From Pseudomonas delhiensis (GTDB taxonomy: Bacteria; Pseudomonadota; Gammaproteobacteria; Pseudomonadales; Pseudomonadaceae), in assembly GCF_900187975.1 (NCBI RefSeq), contig NZ_FZPC01000006.1, positions 62,001 through 126,000 of the forward strand: DNA of 64,000 nucleotides, in the 5' to 3' direction. A program made the position numbers and the translations under genes. Below are positions 1-8,550 of the stretch, in pieces. Position 1 is the first letter of the stretch; each line of letters starts with the position of its first letter. The notes beneath the pieces are model-generated. The model saw only the letters and a program-made list of their open reading frames with translations, did not search any database and had not been told where the DNA came from.

Positions 1-1
1 G

Positions 2-1105
2 ACCATGCCGCTGGTGTCCCTGCGCCTGGAGGGCTGGGGCTACGGCAGTTTCGCCATCGGCGTGATGGCCGCCACACCGGCCGCCGGCGTGCTGCTCGGC
101 GCGCTGATCTCCGGGCGCCTGGCCGCGCGCCTGGGCACGCCGCGGCTGATGCGCTGGTGCCTGCTCAGCGGGGCCTTTTCCGTCGGCCTGCTGGCGCTGC
201 TGCAGAGCTACCCGGTGTGGCTGCTGTTGCGCCTGCTGATCGGCGTGCAACTGACCGTGGTGTTCATCCTCGGCGAAAGCTGGATCAACCAGTTGGCCGT
301 GGAGAAGTGGCGCGGCCGCCTGGTGGCCCTGTACGGCACCGGCTATGCGCTGAGCCAGCTGTCCGGGCCGGTGCTGCTGACCTTCATCGGCACCGCCGAC
401 GACCGTGGCTTCTGGCTCGGCGTCGGCCTGCTGGTGTTCGGCTCGTCGCTGTTGATAGGCCGCAGCGGCGCGCCCCGGGTCGATCCGCACAGCGCCTCGG
501 GGCGCGGGCTGTTCGCCTTCTGCGCCAAGCTGCCGGCCGTCGCCTGGGCGGTGGTGCTGTTCGCCGGCTTCGAGGCGATGATCCTCACCCTGCTGCCGGT
601 CTACGGCGTGCGCCAGGGCTTCACCCAGGCGGTGGCGCTGACCATGGTCACGGTGGTGGTGGTCGGCGATGCGCTGCTGCAGCTGCCCATCGGCTGGCTG
701 GCCGACCGCGTGTCGCGCCAGGCGCTGTTCAAGGGCTGCGGCATCGTCCTGCTGCTGAGCAGCCTGGGCATCCCGCTGCTGCTGCACGGGCCGGCGATCT
801 GGCCGGTGCTGGTGCTGTTCGGCGCGAGCGCCGGCGGGCTGTTCACCCTGTCGCTGATCCTCATCGGCGAGCGCTACCGCGATGACGCGTTGGTCCGCGC
901 CAACGCGCACATCGCCCAGCTGTGGGGCATCGGCTGCCTGATCGGGCCGCTGACCACCGGCGCGGTCAGCCAGTGGGTGAGCGGCCATGCGCTGCCGCTG
1001 ATGATGGCCCTGGGCGCCTTCGGCTTCGTCGTGCTGGTGTGGCGCAAGGGCCTGCCGCCGGTGGAGCTGCAGGGCGATGAGCTGCCCGAGGTGAGTGGGC
1101 GCTGA
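2..1105 (+). CDS. MFS transporter, 5' end cut by window edge
   Basis: Inner-membrane major facilitator superfamily protein of the YcaD-like type. About 367 residues are visible, with roughly eleven hydrophobic segments and the conserved inter-helix loops GRLAARLGTPR (near residue 38) and GWLADRVSRQ (near residue 230). The reading frame is open through base 2 and the visible start, PLVSLRLEGWG, falls where family members are already at the end of their first helix. The true start therefore lies upstream of the window. Substrate cannot be told; a small-molecule or sugar efflux role is the usual guess for this family. The gene is followed by a repeat-rich gap, and the next gene is on the opposite strand. 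Confidence 0.85.
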   Translation, partial: TMPLVSLRLEGWGYGSFAIGVMAATPAAGVLLGALISGRLAARLGTPRLMRWCLLSGAFSVGLLALLQSYPVWLLLRLLIGVQLTVVFILGESWINQLAVEKWRGRLVALYGTGYALSQLSGPVLLTFIGTADDRGFWLGVGLLVFGSSLLIGRSGAPRVDPHSASGRGLFAFCAKLPAVAWAVVLFAGFEAMILTLLPVYGVRQGFTQAVALTMVTVVVVGDALLQLPIGWLADRVSRQALFKGCGIVLLLSSLGIPLLLHGPAIWPVLVLFGASAGGLFTLSLILIGERYRDDALVRANAHIAQLWGIGCLIGPLTTGAVSQWVSGHALPLMMALGAFGFVVLVWRKGLPPVELQGDELPEVSGR

Positions 1106-1186
1106 GGCCAGAGCTCATTTGAGGGGCGCTTGGTACTTGCTCGTGAACAGCGTTTGCCGGTGGCTGCGGTGCTGGGTTCAAGAGCG

Positions 1187-1220
1187 CCCTCTCCCCAACC
1201 CTCTCCCTGAAGGGAGAGGG
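1187..1220. repeat. Intergenic palindrome, CCCTCTCC family
   Basis: Interspersed repeat in which CCCTCTCCC faces GGGAGAGGG across a short loop (ccctctcc-ccaa-ccctctccc-tgaa-gggagaggg). Two further copies lie at 13435-13469 and 26445-26480, always between genes. Function unknown; it could fold as a transcript-end hairpin. Confidence 0.7.
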
Positions 1221-1276
1221 GGCTGTCCTGAGCGAAGGGAGAATCCTGAGTCATCCTGAAACGCCTAACCACCCCC

Positions 1277-1301
1277 CGTCATTTCCGCGAACGCGGGAGT
1301 C
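1277..1301. repeat. Palindromic repeat, GTCATTCCCGCG family
   Basis: A GTCATTTCCGCGAACGCGGGA palindrome. Related copies are at 1671-1696 (inverted), 13149-13170, 13307-13326 (degraded) and 62136-62161 (inverted). The core ATTCCCN8GGGAAT resembles the dRS3 type of small repeat known from Neisseria, but no homology is claimed. Confidence 0.65.
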
Positions 1302-1312
1302 CAATAACGGCG

Positions 1313-1336
1313 GTTCGCGAGCAAGCTCGCTCCTAC
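1313..1336 (-). repeat. REP element, GTAGGAGCGAGC family
   Basis: Reads GTTCGCGAGCAAGCTCGCTC then CTAC on the plus strand, that is, GTAG head plus imperfect palindrome on the minus strand. This matches the GTAG-headed REP elements mobilised by REP-associated tyrosine transposases in Pseudomonas. Other copies: 1723-1746, 15564-15587, 26380-26403, 55076-55099, 62187-62210. Most copies carry a conserved ACGAAGAGC flank. Confidence 0.8.
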
Positions 1337-1670
1337 GAAGAGCCGTGCCGCTCTTGCTTTTGGACTTCCAGAGAAACAACCGAGCGCACCGGAACGCCCC
1401 TTCAGAAGGCCGAGCGAAACCGGCGCTCAGGAGGTCATGCGACATGGATGTCGCGAGAGCCCCGCGCGGGCTACAGGGACGTACCCTCGGGGCGGGCCTC
1501 CGTGGCGGGGGAATTCGCGAGGGTAGCCCGGCTTCATCGGGCCCGTATGTCGGGGCAAGCCTTTTTGGTTCCTTTTGTGGCGTTTGACAAAAGGGACTCG
1601 CCCGAGGGGGCGAAACAAGAAACATCAACGCACTCGGAGCGGCGCGTTACACTCAAGCCCGACATCCTTG
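1337..1670. other. Gene-free block between paired repeats
   Basis: About 330 bases bounded on each side by one GTCATTCC-type repeat and one GTAG-type REP. The six-frame reading frames here are short, arginine- and proline-rich and have no family look. The block contains several small inverted repeats (for example gacatg-gatgtc near 1441-1452). I see no gene in it. It may be a degenerate mobile or structured element carried with the repeats. Confidence 0.4.
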
Positions 1671-1696
1671 GGTTTCCGCGTTCGCGGAAATGACGG
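1671..1696. repeat. Palindromic repeat, GTCATTCCCGCG family (inverted copy)
   Basis: Reads GGGTTTCCGCGTTCGCGGAA then ATGAC. It is an inverted copy of the repeat at 1277-1301, so the two flank the 330-base gene-free block in opposite orientation. Confidence 0.65.
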
Positions 1697-1722
1697 AGTG
1701 GAGGTCGGAGCACAGGACCAAG

Positions 1723-1746
1723 GTTCGCGAGCAAGCTCGCTCCTAC
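1723..1746 (-). repeat. REP element overlapping a stop codon
   Basis: Same GTAGGAGCGAGC unit as at 1313-1336. The TAG of its GTAG head, on the minus strand at 1745-1743, is the stop codon of the phospholipase D-like gene, so the repeat abuts and terminates the coding frame. Confidence 0.85.
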
Positions 1747-3296
1747 AGCATCCTCTCCAGCCCGATGGCCCCGGCGATCCAGGCGTTGAAGCGGCGCCAC
1801 AGGCTGCCCGGCTCGTGGTGCAGCACCCGTGGGTGGCCGTCGATCTCGTCGACCCAGGTCAGCCGCGGGCGGCTGCCGCTGCGGTCGATGCGCACCTGGT
1901 AGCTGACGCTGGGCGACATCCCGGCCAGCGCCAGCTTGCGCGTCTGCTCCGCCAGTGCCGGGCTGTCGACGATGACGCCGACCTCGGTGTTCCAGATGAT
2001 CGAGCGCGGGTCGAAGTTGAAGGAGCCGATGAACACCTGGCGCCGGTCGAAGACGATCGCCTTGCTGTGCAGGCTGGCGCTGCTGGAGCCGCGCACCGTC
2101 CAGGGCGCGCCGGCCAGGCGCTGGTCCGGCTGGGCGCGCAGCTCGTGGAGCTTCACCCCGTGCTCCAGCAGGGCCATGCGGTAGGGCGCGTAGCCGGCGT
2201 GCACGGCCGGCACGTCGGTGGCCTCCAGGGAGTTGGTCAGCAGGCGCACGCTGACGCCCCGGTCGGCGCGGCCGGTGAGGTAGGTGACGCCGCTGTCGGT
2301 GGGCACGAAGTAGGCCGAGACCAGGATCAGCTCCTTCGACACCTGGCGGAACAGCGGTTCGAGCTGGGTGCTCAGTTGTTGCTGCGGGCGGCTCTGGCCG
2401 CGGTCCAGGACCTTCAGCGGGTCGTCCCAGATGGCCCGGCCGGGGGCCCAGACCAGATCGTCGAGCCAGCTGTCGAGGTTGGTCGAGGCGCCGCGCAGGT
2501 GCAGGCGCTGCAGGTAGGCCGAGTGGCGCACCCGGCTCTTCTCCAGGTAGCTGTCCAGGTGCCGCCGGGCGCGTTCGAGGTCGGCGCGCTCGGGCTTGCC
2601 CCACAGGTAGTCCTCGATGGGCCGGCTGATGGCGCTGTTCCAGTACTGGTCGAAGCTCTGCCCCAGCTCCGCGGCCACCGGGCCGACGCCGAGCAGGTCG
2701 AGGTCGCTGAAGTTCATTTCCGCCTTGGCGCCGAAGTACTCGTCGCCCAGGTTGCGCCCGCCGACGATGGCCACGCTGTTGTCGGCCAGCCACAGCTTGT
2801 TGTGCATGCGCCGGTGCTGCTCGGCGAGGTTGAACAGGCGCCCGAGGTTGCGCGTGATGCCGGTGCTGCGGCCCAGGTGCAGCGGGTTGAACAGGCGCAC
2901 CTGGATGTTCGGGTGGGCGGCCAGGGTGCCGATCTCGTAGTCCCAGCCGTCGCTGCTGGTGTCGTCGATCAGCACGCGCACGCGCACGCCGCGGTCGGCG
3001 GCCTTGAGCAGCTCGTGGATGAGCGCGCGGGTGGTGAGGCCGTCGTGGACGATGTAGTACTGGATGTCCAGGCTGCGCTGGGCGGCGCGGATCAGCTCGG
3101 CGCGGGCGAGGAAGGCGTCGCTGCTGGAGGCCAGCAGGCGGAAGCCGGAGGCGCCGGGGTGCGCCGCCGCGCGCCGCTGCACGGCGTCGCCGAGGGCCGT
3201 GCCGCTCGGCGACAGGGCGTGGGAGGGCGTGGGCAGGGGAACGCTGGCGCAGCCGCCGAGCAACAGCAGCGCCAGCAACAGGAAGCGTTGTAGCAA
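1743..3296 (-). CDS. Phospholipase D-family lipoprotein, ClsC-like
   Basis: 517-residue envelope lipoprotein of the phospholipase D superfamily, closest in layout to cardiolipin synthase C (YmdC). The N-terminus is a lipoprotein signal ending LLLLGGC, with the lipidated Cys near residue 16. Two HKD motifs are visible: HNKLWLAD followed by GGRN, and LHSKAIVFD followed by GSFNFD. Both copies are needed for one active site in this family, so an active transphosphatidylase or phospholipase is likely. The start is TTG, preceded by AGGAG about 8 bases upstream. The gene lies 43 bases downstream of the amine oxidoreductase on the same strand. Its stop codon is supplied by a REP element. Cardiolipin synthesis is inferred from the family; the substrate is not shown. 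Confidence 0.85.
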   Translation of the reverse strand: MLQRFLLLALLLLGGCASVPLPTPSHALSPSGTALGDAVQRRAAAHPGASGFRLLASSSDAFLARAELIRAAQRSLDIQYYIVHDGLTTRALIHELLKAADRGVRVRVLIDDTSSDGWDYEIGTLAAHPNIQVRLFNPLHLGRSTGITRNLGRLFNLAEQHRRMHNKLWLADNSVAIVGGRNLGDEYFGAKAEMNFSDLDLLGVGPVAAELGQSFDQYWNSAISRPIEDYLWGKPERADLERARRHLDSYLEKSRVRHSAYLQRLHLRGASTNLDSWLDDLVWAPGRAIWDDPLKVLDRGQSRPQQQLSTQLEPLFRQVSKELILVSAYFVPTDSGVTYLTGRADRGVSVRLLTNSLEATDVPAVHAGYAPYRMALLEHGVKLHELRAQPDQRLAGAPWTVRGSSSASLHSKAIVFDRRQVFIGSFNFDPRSIIWNTEVGVIVDSPALAEQTRKLALAGMSPSVSYQVRIDRSGSRPRLTWVDEIDGHPRVLHHEPGSLWRRFNAWIAGAIGLERML

Positions 3297-3339
3297 GCGG
3301 GAGTCTCCTGGCGTCCCGGTTGGCGGGACTGCGGAGATT

Positions 3340-4659
3340 CTAGCCGCTCAGCGCCTCCTTGAAGCGATACCAGGCCATGCCCAGCGCCAGTAGCGGCGAA
3401 CGCAGCAGCCTGCCGCCGGGGAAGGTGATGTGCGGGACCTTGGCGAACAGCTCGAAGCCGCTGCCCTGCTGCCCGGCGATCGCCTCGGCGAGCAGCTTGC
3501 CGGCCAGGTGGGTGGCGTTCACCCCGTGGCCGGAATAGGCCTGGGCGAAGTACACGTTGGGCTGGTCGGGCAGGCGGCCGATCTGCGGCAGGCGGTTGGC
3601 GCCGATGCCGATCATGCCGCCCCACTGGTAGTCGATGCGCACCCCGGCCAGGTGCGGGAACACCTTGAGCATCTTCGGCTGCATGTAGGCGGCGATGTCC
3701 GCCGGGTCGCGCCCGGAATAGTGGCAGGCGCCGCCGAACAGCAGGCGGTTGTCGGCCGAGAGGCGGTAGTAGTCCAGGGCCACGCGCTGGTCGCACACCG
3801 CCATGTTCTGCGGCAGCAGCTCGCGGGCCAGGTCGGCGGGCAGCGGCTCGGTGGCGATGACGTAGCTGCCGGCCGGCAGCACCTTGCCGTCGAGGTAGTT
3901 GTTCAGGCCGTTCTGGTAGGCGTTGCAGCCGATCACCAGGGTCTTGGCGCGCACGCTGCCCTTGGCGGTGCGCACGCGCACCTCGGCGCCGTAGTCGATG
4001 TGGGTGACCTGTGAGTCCTCGAACAGGCGCACGCCCAGGGACTGCGCGGCGGCCGCCTCGCCCAGGGCGAGGTTGAGCGGGTGCAGGTGGCCCGAGCCCA
4101 TGTCGACCATGCCGCCGACGTAGCAGTCGGCGCCGACGATGCTGCGCATCTCCTCCTGCGGGACCAGGCGCAGTTCATGGGTGTAGCCCAGGCCCTTGAG
4201 CTCCTCGTAGTCCTCGCGGAAGCCCTCGACGTCCGAGGCCTTGTTGGCCAGGTCGCAGTAGCCCCAGGTCAGGTCGCAGTCGATGCCGTACTTCTCCACG
4301 CGCTGGCGCACGATCTGCACCGCCTCCAGGCCCATCAGCTTGAGCTGGCGCACGCCGTCCCTGCCGATCACCGGCTCGAACTGCTCGACGCCGTGGCCGA
4401 CGCCGCGGATCAGCTGCCCGCCGTTGCGCCCGCTGGCGCCCCAGCCAAGCTTGTGGGCCTCCAGCAGGACCACCGAGAAGCCGCGCTCGGCCAGCTCGAT
4501 GGCGGTGTTCAGCCCGGAGAAGCCGCCGCCGATGATGCACACGTCAGCCTTTTCCTCGCCGGCCAGGGGAGGGCACTCGATGCGACGGTTGACGGTCGCG
4601 GCGTAGTAGGAAGGGGCGTGCTGGTCGGTGTGCACCGGGAGGCGAACGCGGGCGTTCAT
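3340..4659 (-). CDS. FAD-dependent amine oxidoreductase (PuuB/PauB-like)
   Basis: 439-residue soluble flavoprotein of the DAO family. The dinucleotide-binding GGGFSG motif is at residues 44-49 after the strand ADVCII, followed by the ASGRNGGQL segment typical of gamma-glutamylputrescine oxidase-type enzymes. The C-terminal FAD signature includes AYSGHGVNATHLAGK. Family members oxidise gamma-glutamyl-polyamines in the Pau/Puu pathway. In P. aeruginosa the gene at this position next to lrp is known as pauB4. The linked polyamine repressor gene pauR near 12 kb agrees with this. The exact polyamine or amino-acid substrate cannot be read from sequence. The start ATG at 4659 follows a GGGAGG stretch. 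Confidence 0.85.
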   Translation of the reverse strand: MNARVRLPVHTDQHAPSYYAATVNRRIECPPLAGEEKADVCIIGGGFSGLNTAIELAERGFSVVLLEAHKLGWGASGRNGGQLIRGVGHGVEQFEPVIGRDGVRQLKLMGLEAVQIVRQRVEKYGIDCDLTWGYCDLANKASDVEGFREDYEELKGLGYTHELRLVPQEEMRSIVGADCYVGGMVDMGSGHLHPLNLALGEAAAAQSLGVRLFEDSQVTHIDYGAEVRVRTAKGSVRAKTLVIGCNAYQNGLNNYLDGKVLPAGSYVIATEPLPADLARELLPQNMAVCDQRVALDYYRLSADNRLLFGGACHYSGRDPADIAAYMQPKMLKVFPHLAGVRIDYQWGGMIGIGANRLPQIGRLPDQPNVYFAQAYSGHGVNATHLAGKLLAEAIAGQQGSGFELFAKVPHITFPGGRLLRSPLLALGMAWYRFKEALSG

Positions 4660-4764
4660 GTGCGATATCCTGATTATTGTGTTGTTAAAATTTTACGCAG
4701 GATAAACGCCGGCTTCCCGCCACGCCAAGGGGGGAAGCCGCAAAAGTTCGACAGGCTGTTGCGA

Positions 4765-5253
4765 TCAGTCGGGAATCGGCAGGGTCAGGCTTTCCTTGAC
4801 CTCTTCCATGACGATGTAGCTCTTCGACTCGCGCACGTGGGGCAGCTTCAGCAGGATGTCGCCGAGCAGCTTGCGGTAGGAGGCCATCTCCGAGATGCGC
4901 GCCTTCACCAGGTAGTCGAAGTGGCCGGACACCAGGTGGCACTCCAGCACGTGGGGCAGCTTGAGCACCGCGCGGCGGAAGTCCTCGAAGGTGTCGCCGG
5001 ACTTGTAGTCCAGGCTGATCTCGACGAACACCAGCAGGCTGGCCTTGAGGTACTGCGGGTTCAGCCGGGCGTTGTAGCCCATGATGATCCCTTCGCGCTC
5101 CAGGCGCCGCACGCGCTCGGTGCAGGGGGTGGTGGAGAGGCCGACGCGCTCGCCCAGCTCGGTGAAGGAAATGCGCCCTTCTTCCTGGAGGATACGCAGG
5201 ATATTGCGGTCGATCTTGTCCAGTTCGCGGCGGCTTTGGTGCTGGGTTCTCAT
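4765..5253 (-). CDS. lrp: Lrp/AsnC-family regulator (DadR)
   Basis: 162-residue leucine-responsive-type regulator. An N-terminal helix-turn-helix (ELGERVGLSTTPCTERVRRL, about residues 33-52) is followed by a RAM ligand-binding domain containing GHFDYLVKARI. In P. aeruginosa the protein at this locus, also called DadR, responds to L-alanine and activates dadAX. The dadA-ridA-dadX genes lie 3.6 kb away, separated by the YdbH set. Transcribed divergently from ydbH across a 160-base gap holding a CAGTG/CACTG palindrome. Ends about 100 bases before the oxidoreductase gene. Confidence 0.9.
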   Translation of the reverse strand: MRTQHQSRRELDKIDRNILRILQEEGRISFTELGERVGLSTTPCTERVRRLEREGIIMGYNARLNPQYLKASLLVFVEISLDYKSGDTFEDFRRAVLKLPHVLECHLVSGHFDYLVKARISEMASYRKLLGDILLKLPHVRESKSYIVMEEVKESLTLPIPD

Positions 5254-5312
5254 GGAGGCTGCTCGGGGCGGTGCTTATGGTTGGTGATTGTCGCCAAATA
5301 TAGACGTTAAGC

Positions 5313-5327
5313 CAGTGGATATCACTG
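5313..5327. promoter_or_regulatory. Palindrome between lrp and ydbH
   Basis: CAGTG-GATAT-CACTG inverted repeat 60 bases upstream of the lrp start and 89 bases upstream of the ydbH start. Lrp proteins commonly autoregulate, so this is a candidate operator, inferred only from position and symmetry. Confidence 0.3.
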
Positions 5328-5415
5328 CCCCTTGATCTTCTGCGGGCACGCCGCCAGCCTGTTCCCAGGTCCGCGCCGGATGCGCGGGCCTTCCATTCCG
5401 CCGCTGGAGCCTGGC

Positions 5416-7974
5416 ATGCGCTCGACCCGTACCCGAATCCTGCTGTTGCTGGCGCTGCTCGTGGTGCTGCTCGTCGTCTGGGCGGGGCAGGCCTGGCAGC
5501 GGCTGCTCGCGGAGCAGGGCATCACCCGCCTGGACTGGCAGGGGCCGGGGATTTCATTGGACGGCCTGACACTGAAACAGCTGGCCGTGACGCGGGAAAA
5601 ATCCGCTTCGCGCCTGGATATCCAGGCCGACCAGCTGCGCCTGGGCTGGCCGCGGCGTATCGACGGGCGCTGGCGCCTGGGTGGCCTGGAGCTGCAGCGG
5701 CTGCACGTGGGGTCCTGGCCCTCCGCCGCGGCGACGGAAGCGCCGAGGGAATGGCCGACGCCCGACCAGGTGGGCCTGTGGCTCGGCCTGCTGCCGCAGC
5801 GGGCCGTCCTGCAGCGCGCCGAGTTCGAACTGCCCTGCGCTGGGCAGCAGCGCTGCACCCTGGTCGGCAGCCTGCACTGGCAGCAGCTGCCCGGCAATGC
5901 CGCGTCCCTGGCCGCCGAACTGCAGCAGGGCGGCCAGCGCCTGGTCCTCGACGGCACCCTGCGCCCGGAACAGGACGCCTGGCGGCTGGCGCTGAAGGCC
6001 GATCTGGATGGCGAACGCCTGGCCGACCTCGACGCCAGCTGGGCGCCGACCGAGCGCCGCTGGCGGGGCAACCTGGCCAGCCCCGGGGTGCCGCCGCTGG
6101 ATGCCGTGCGCGCCTGGCTGGCGCCCTGGCTGCCGACGCCGACTCTGCCGCTTTCCCTGCCCGAGGCCGGGCGCCTGCGCCTGAGCTGGGACAGCACCCT
6201 GGGCGGCGACGGCCCCTGGCCGGACTGGCCCGCACTGCGCGACAGCCAGGGCGAGCTGGAGCTGGCCATGCAACTGCCGCAGCCCTGGCCGCTGCCGGGC
6301 CTGGGCGCCTTGCAGGGCGACCTGCTGCTGCAGGCGGCGGCGACCCAGCCGGGGCAATGGCGGCCGCGGGTGCTGGACGGCGACCTCTACCTGGCCGATC
6401 TCTATGGCGACTGGCTGCAGGCGCTGCCGGTCGGCCTGCGCCCGGCCAGCCTGCGCCTGGGCCTGCAGCCCGACGACAGCGCCCCCGGCGCGGTACGCCT
6501 GGACCTGCGCGGCAAGGGCGCCAGCGAGCTGCGCCTGCAGGGCGTGCTGGCGCTGGTCGAGGGCGAACCCCTGTCGCTGGCGTTGAGCCAGGCACGCCTG
6601 CAGGCCCAGGTGCCGGACCTGCAGCTGCCCGGCCTGCGCCTGGGCAAGGCGGCGCTGGACCTGCCGCTGGACGGCGAGATAGGCCAGGCCTCCGCCAGCC
6701 TGCGCCTGGGCAAGGGCGCCAAGCTGGGCCTGGGCAGCCTGGCCGGCCCCCAGGGACTGAAGGCCAGCAAGCTCGGCGCGACGGCGGACAAGGCCACGCT
6801 GGCCCTGGGGTATGCCGCCGGCCAGCCTTTCAGCCTCGGCTTCGACGGCGCCGTGCAACTGGCGGTCGGCGAGCTGCGCCAGGCGCACCTCAGGCCGCTC
6901 GCCTGGAGCTACCAGGGGCAGCTCGGCGCCGGCCTGGCGCAGCAGCAGCTCAAGGGCCGGCTGCAGAACAGCGGTGGCCTGGCCGCCGACGTCGAGCTGC
7001 GGCACCAGGCCGATGGCGCCCTGGAGCTGACGGCGCAGCTGCCGGAATTCTTCCTGCGCAGCGGCAACCCGCTGGCGGCCAGCCTGGCCGACTGGCCGGC
7101 GCTGCTCAGCCTGAACGATGGCCGCCTGCAGGCCCGCGCGCAGTGGCGCCTGCCGCCGGGGCAGGGCGCCCAGCAACTGGACCTGACGCTGAATGGCCGC
7201 GGCCTGGAAGGTGTCTACGACCGCAGCGAAATCCACGGCCTGGACGGCGAGGCGAAGCTGCAGCTGCGCGGCTCGCAGCTGACGCTGCAGTTGCCCGGCC
7301 TGCGCGTGGCGCAGCTCAACCCCGGCGTGCTGCTCGGGCCCCTGCAGTTCCAGGGCGGCTACAGCGCCAGCCTGGACCAGCCGCTGGCCGGCCGCCTGGA
7401 CTGGCGCCAGGCCGAGCTGAAGCTGTTCGGCGGCCGCGCCTGGCTGGACGCCGGCGTGCTGCAGCTGGCCCGCGACAACCCGGCGCAGAGCCTGCACCTG
7501 CAGGGCGTGCTGCTGGAGGAAATCCTCAAGGCCTACCCCGCCGAGGGCCTGGCCGGCAACGGCATCCTCGACGGCGAGCTGCCGCTGCTGCTCGGCCCGG
7601 GCGGGCTGCGCATCCAGGGCGGCCAGGTCGCCGCGCGGCTGCCGGGCACCCTGCAGTTCCGCTCGGAGAAAATCCGTGCCCTCGGCCAGAGCAACCCGGC
7701 CATGCAACTGGTGGCGACCATGCTCGACGACTTCCGCTACGAGCGCCTGGCCAGCCGCGTGGATTATGCTGAGGGCGGCCGCCTGCTCCTGGCCCTGGCC
7801 ATCAGCGGCCGCAACCCGGCGCTGGAGCAGGGGCGGCCGGTGAACCTCAACGTCAACCTGGAGGAGAACATCCCGGACCTGCTGACCAGCCTGCAGCTGA
7901 GCGACCGGGTCAGCGACACCATCCGCAAGCGCGTGCAGGAACGCCTGCGCAACCCGCCACCTGCCGCGCCCTGA
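5416..7974 (+). CDS. ydbH: YdbH-type intermembrane lipid bridge protein
   Basis: 852-residue AsmA/TamB-like protein. One N-terminal membrane anchor (ILLLLALLVVLLVVWAGQAW, about residues 8-27) is followed by a long periplasmic region of repeating, leucine-rich beta segments. The last 150 residues contain the YdbH-conserved part (RSEKIRALGQSNPAMQLVAT and NLEENIPDLLTSLQLSD). In E. coli YdbH pairs with the outer-membrane lipoprotein YnbE to bridge the two membranes for phospholipid transport, redundantly with TamB and YhdP. The gene order ydbH-ynbE-ydbL is kept here with 16- and 11-base gaps. I chose the ATG at 5416 because GGAG sits 6 bases upstream and the anchor follows at once. An in-frame ATG at 5332 would add 28 residues. 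Confidence 0.85.
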   Translation: MRSTRTRILLLLALLVVLLVVWAGQAWQRLLAEQGITRLDWQGPGISLDGLTLKQLAVTREKSASRLDIQADQLRLGWPRRIDGRWRLGGLELQRLHVGSWPSAAATEAPREWPTPDQVGLWLGLLPQRAVLQRAEFELPCAGQQRCTLVGSLHWQQLPGNAASLAAELQQGGQRLVLDGTLRPEQDAWRLALKADLDGERLADLDASWAPTERRWRGNLASPGVPPLDAVRAWLAPWLPTPTLPLSLPEAGRLRLSWDSTLGGDGPWPDWPALRDSQGELELAMQLPQPWPLPGLGALQGDLLLQAAATQPGQWRPRVLDGDLYLADLYGDWLQALPVGLRPASLRLGLQPDDSAPGAVRLDLRGKGASELRLQGVLALVEGEPLSLALSQARLQAQVPDLQLPGLRLGKAALDLPLDGEIGQASASLRLGKGAKLGLGSLAGPQGLKASKLGATADKATLALGYAAGQPFSLGFDGAVQLAVGELRQAHLRPLAWSYQGQLGAGLAQQQLKGRLQNSGGLAADVELRHQADGALELTAQLPEFFLRSGNPLAASLADWPALLSLNDGRLQARAQWRLPPGQGAQQLDLTLNGRGLEGVYDRSEIHGLDGEAKLQLRGSQLTLQLPGLRVAQLNPGVLLGPLQFQGGYSASLDQPLAGRLDWRQAELKLFGGRAWLDAGVLQLARDNPAQSLHLQGVLLEEILKAYPAEGLAGNGILDGELPLLLGPGGLRIQGGQVAARLPGTLQFRSEKIRALGQSNPAMQLVATMLDDFRYERLASRVDYAEGGRLLLALAISGRNPALEQGRPVNLNVNLEENIPDLLTSLQLSDRVSDTIRKRVQERLRNPPPAAP

Positions 7975-7990
7975 TCGCAAGGAGAACCGC

Positions 7991-8182
7991 ATGCGCCCAA
8001 GCGCACTCATCGCCGTCCTGGCCCTGCTCGGGCTCAGCCAGGGCTGTACGCCGACGGTACAGCTGGCGGCGCCCAAGGAGCCGATCAACATCAACCTCAA
8101 CGTGAAGATCGAGCACGAGATCTACATCAAGGTCGACAAGGCCCTGGATGGCATCATCAACGAGAACAGCGGTCTGTTCTGA
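7991..8182 (+). CDS. ynbE: YnbE-like outer-membrane lipoprotein
   Basis: 63-residue lipoprotein with lipobox LSQGC (Cys about residue 19) and the conserved body INLNVKIEHEIYIKVDKALD. In the E. coli system YnbE monomers add to the C-terminus of YdbH to complete the envelope bridge. AAGGAG lies 7 bases before the ATG. Lies between ydbH and ydbL in one likely operon. Confidence 0.88.
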   Translation: MRPSALIAVLALLGLSQGCTPTVQLAAPKEPININLNVKIEHEIYIKVDKALDGIINENSGLF

Positions 8183-8193
8183 GGAGCTTCTAG

Positions 8194-8538
8194 ATGACAC
8201 TGCGCAGCAAACTCGGCGTCGCCCTGCTGGCCCTTTGCGTCAGCCTGCCGGCCCTGGCCATGAGCCTGGAGCAGGCCATGTCGGCCCTGGGCGGGGCCAA
8301 GGCCCAGGGCCTGGTCGGCGAGCAGCCCGACGGCTACCTCGGGGTGGTCAGCAACAGCGGCCAGGCGGCCGACATCGCCGCCCAGATCAACGCCGCGCGC
8401 CGCGCCGAGTACCAGAAGGTGGCCGGCCAGAGCGGCGCCAAGCTCGGCGACGTGGAGGCCCTAGCCGGGAAGAAGGCCATGGACCGCACCCCGGCCGGGC
8501 AATACATCCAGCTCAACGGCAAGTGGGTGCGCAAGTAA
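8194..8538 (+). CDS. ydbL: YdbL-like periplasmic protein (DUF1318)
   Basis: 114-residue secreted protein. It has a signal peptide (LGVALLALCVSLPALA), then a helical DUF1318 body that includes EQPDGYLGVVSN and ends TPAGQYIQLNGKWVRK. In E. coli YdbL is reported to control YnbE multimerisation on YdbH. GAGGAG lies 9 bases upstream of the ATG, and the gene starts 11 bases after ynbE. It closes the ydbH-ynbE-ydbL set. Confidence 0.85.
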   Translation: MTLRSKLGVALLALCVSLPALAMSLEQAMSALGGAKAQGLVGEQPDGYLGVVSNSGQAADIAAQINAARRAEYQKVAGQSGAKLGDVEALAGKKAMDRTPAGQYIQLNGKWVRK

Positions 8539-8550
8539 GGGGATTTCCCT

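Noticed and set aside
1251-1693. Several short ORFs in the repeat block after the MFS gene
   Set aside because: They translate repeats and palindromes, are mutually overlapping on both strands and show no start signals or family features.
5554-8100. An 848-codon minus-strand frame over ydbH
   Set aside because: Shadow frame with Gln/Ala/Gly-rich repetitive composition; YdbH, YnbE and YdbL on the plus strand explain the region.
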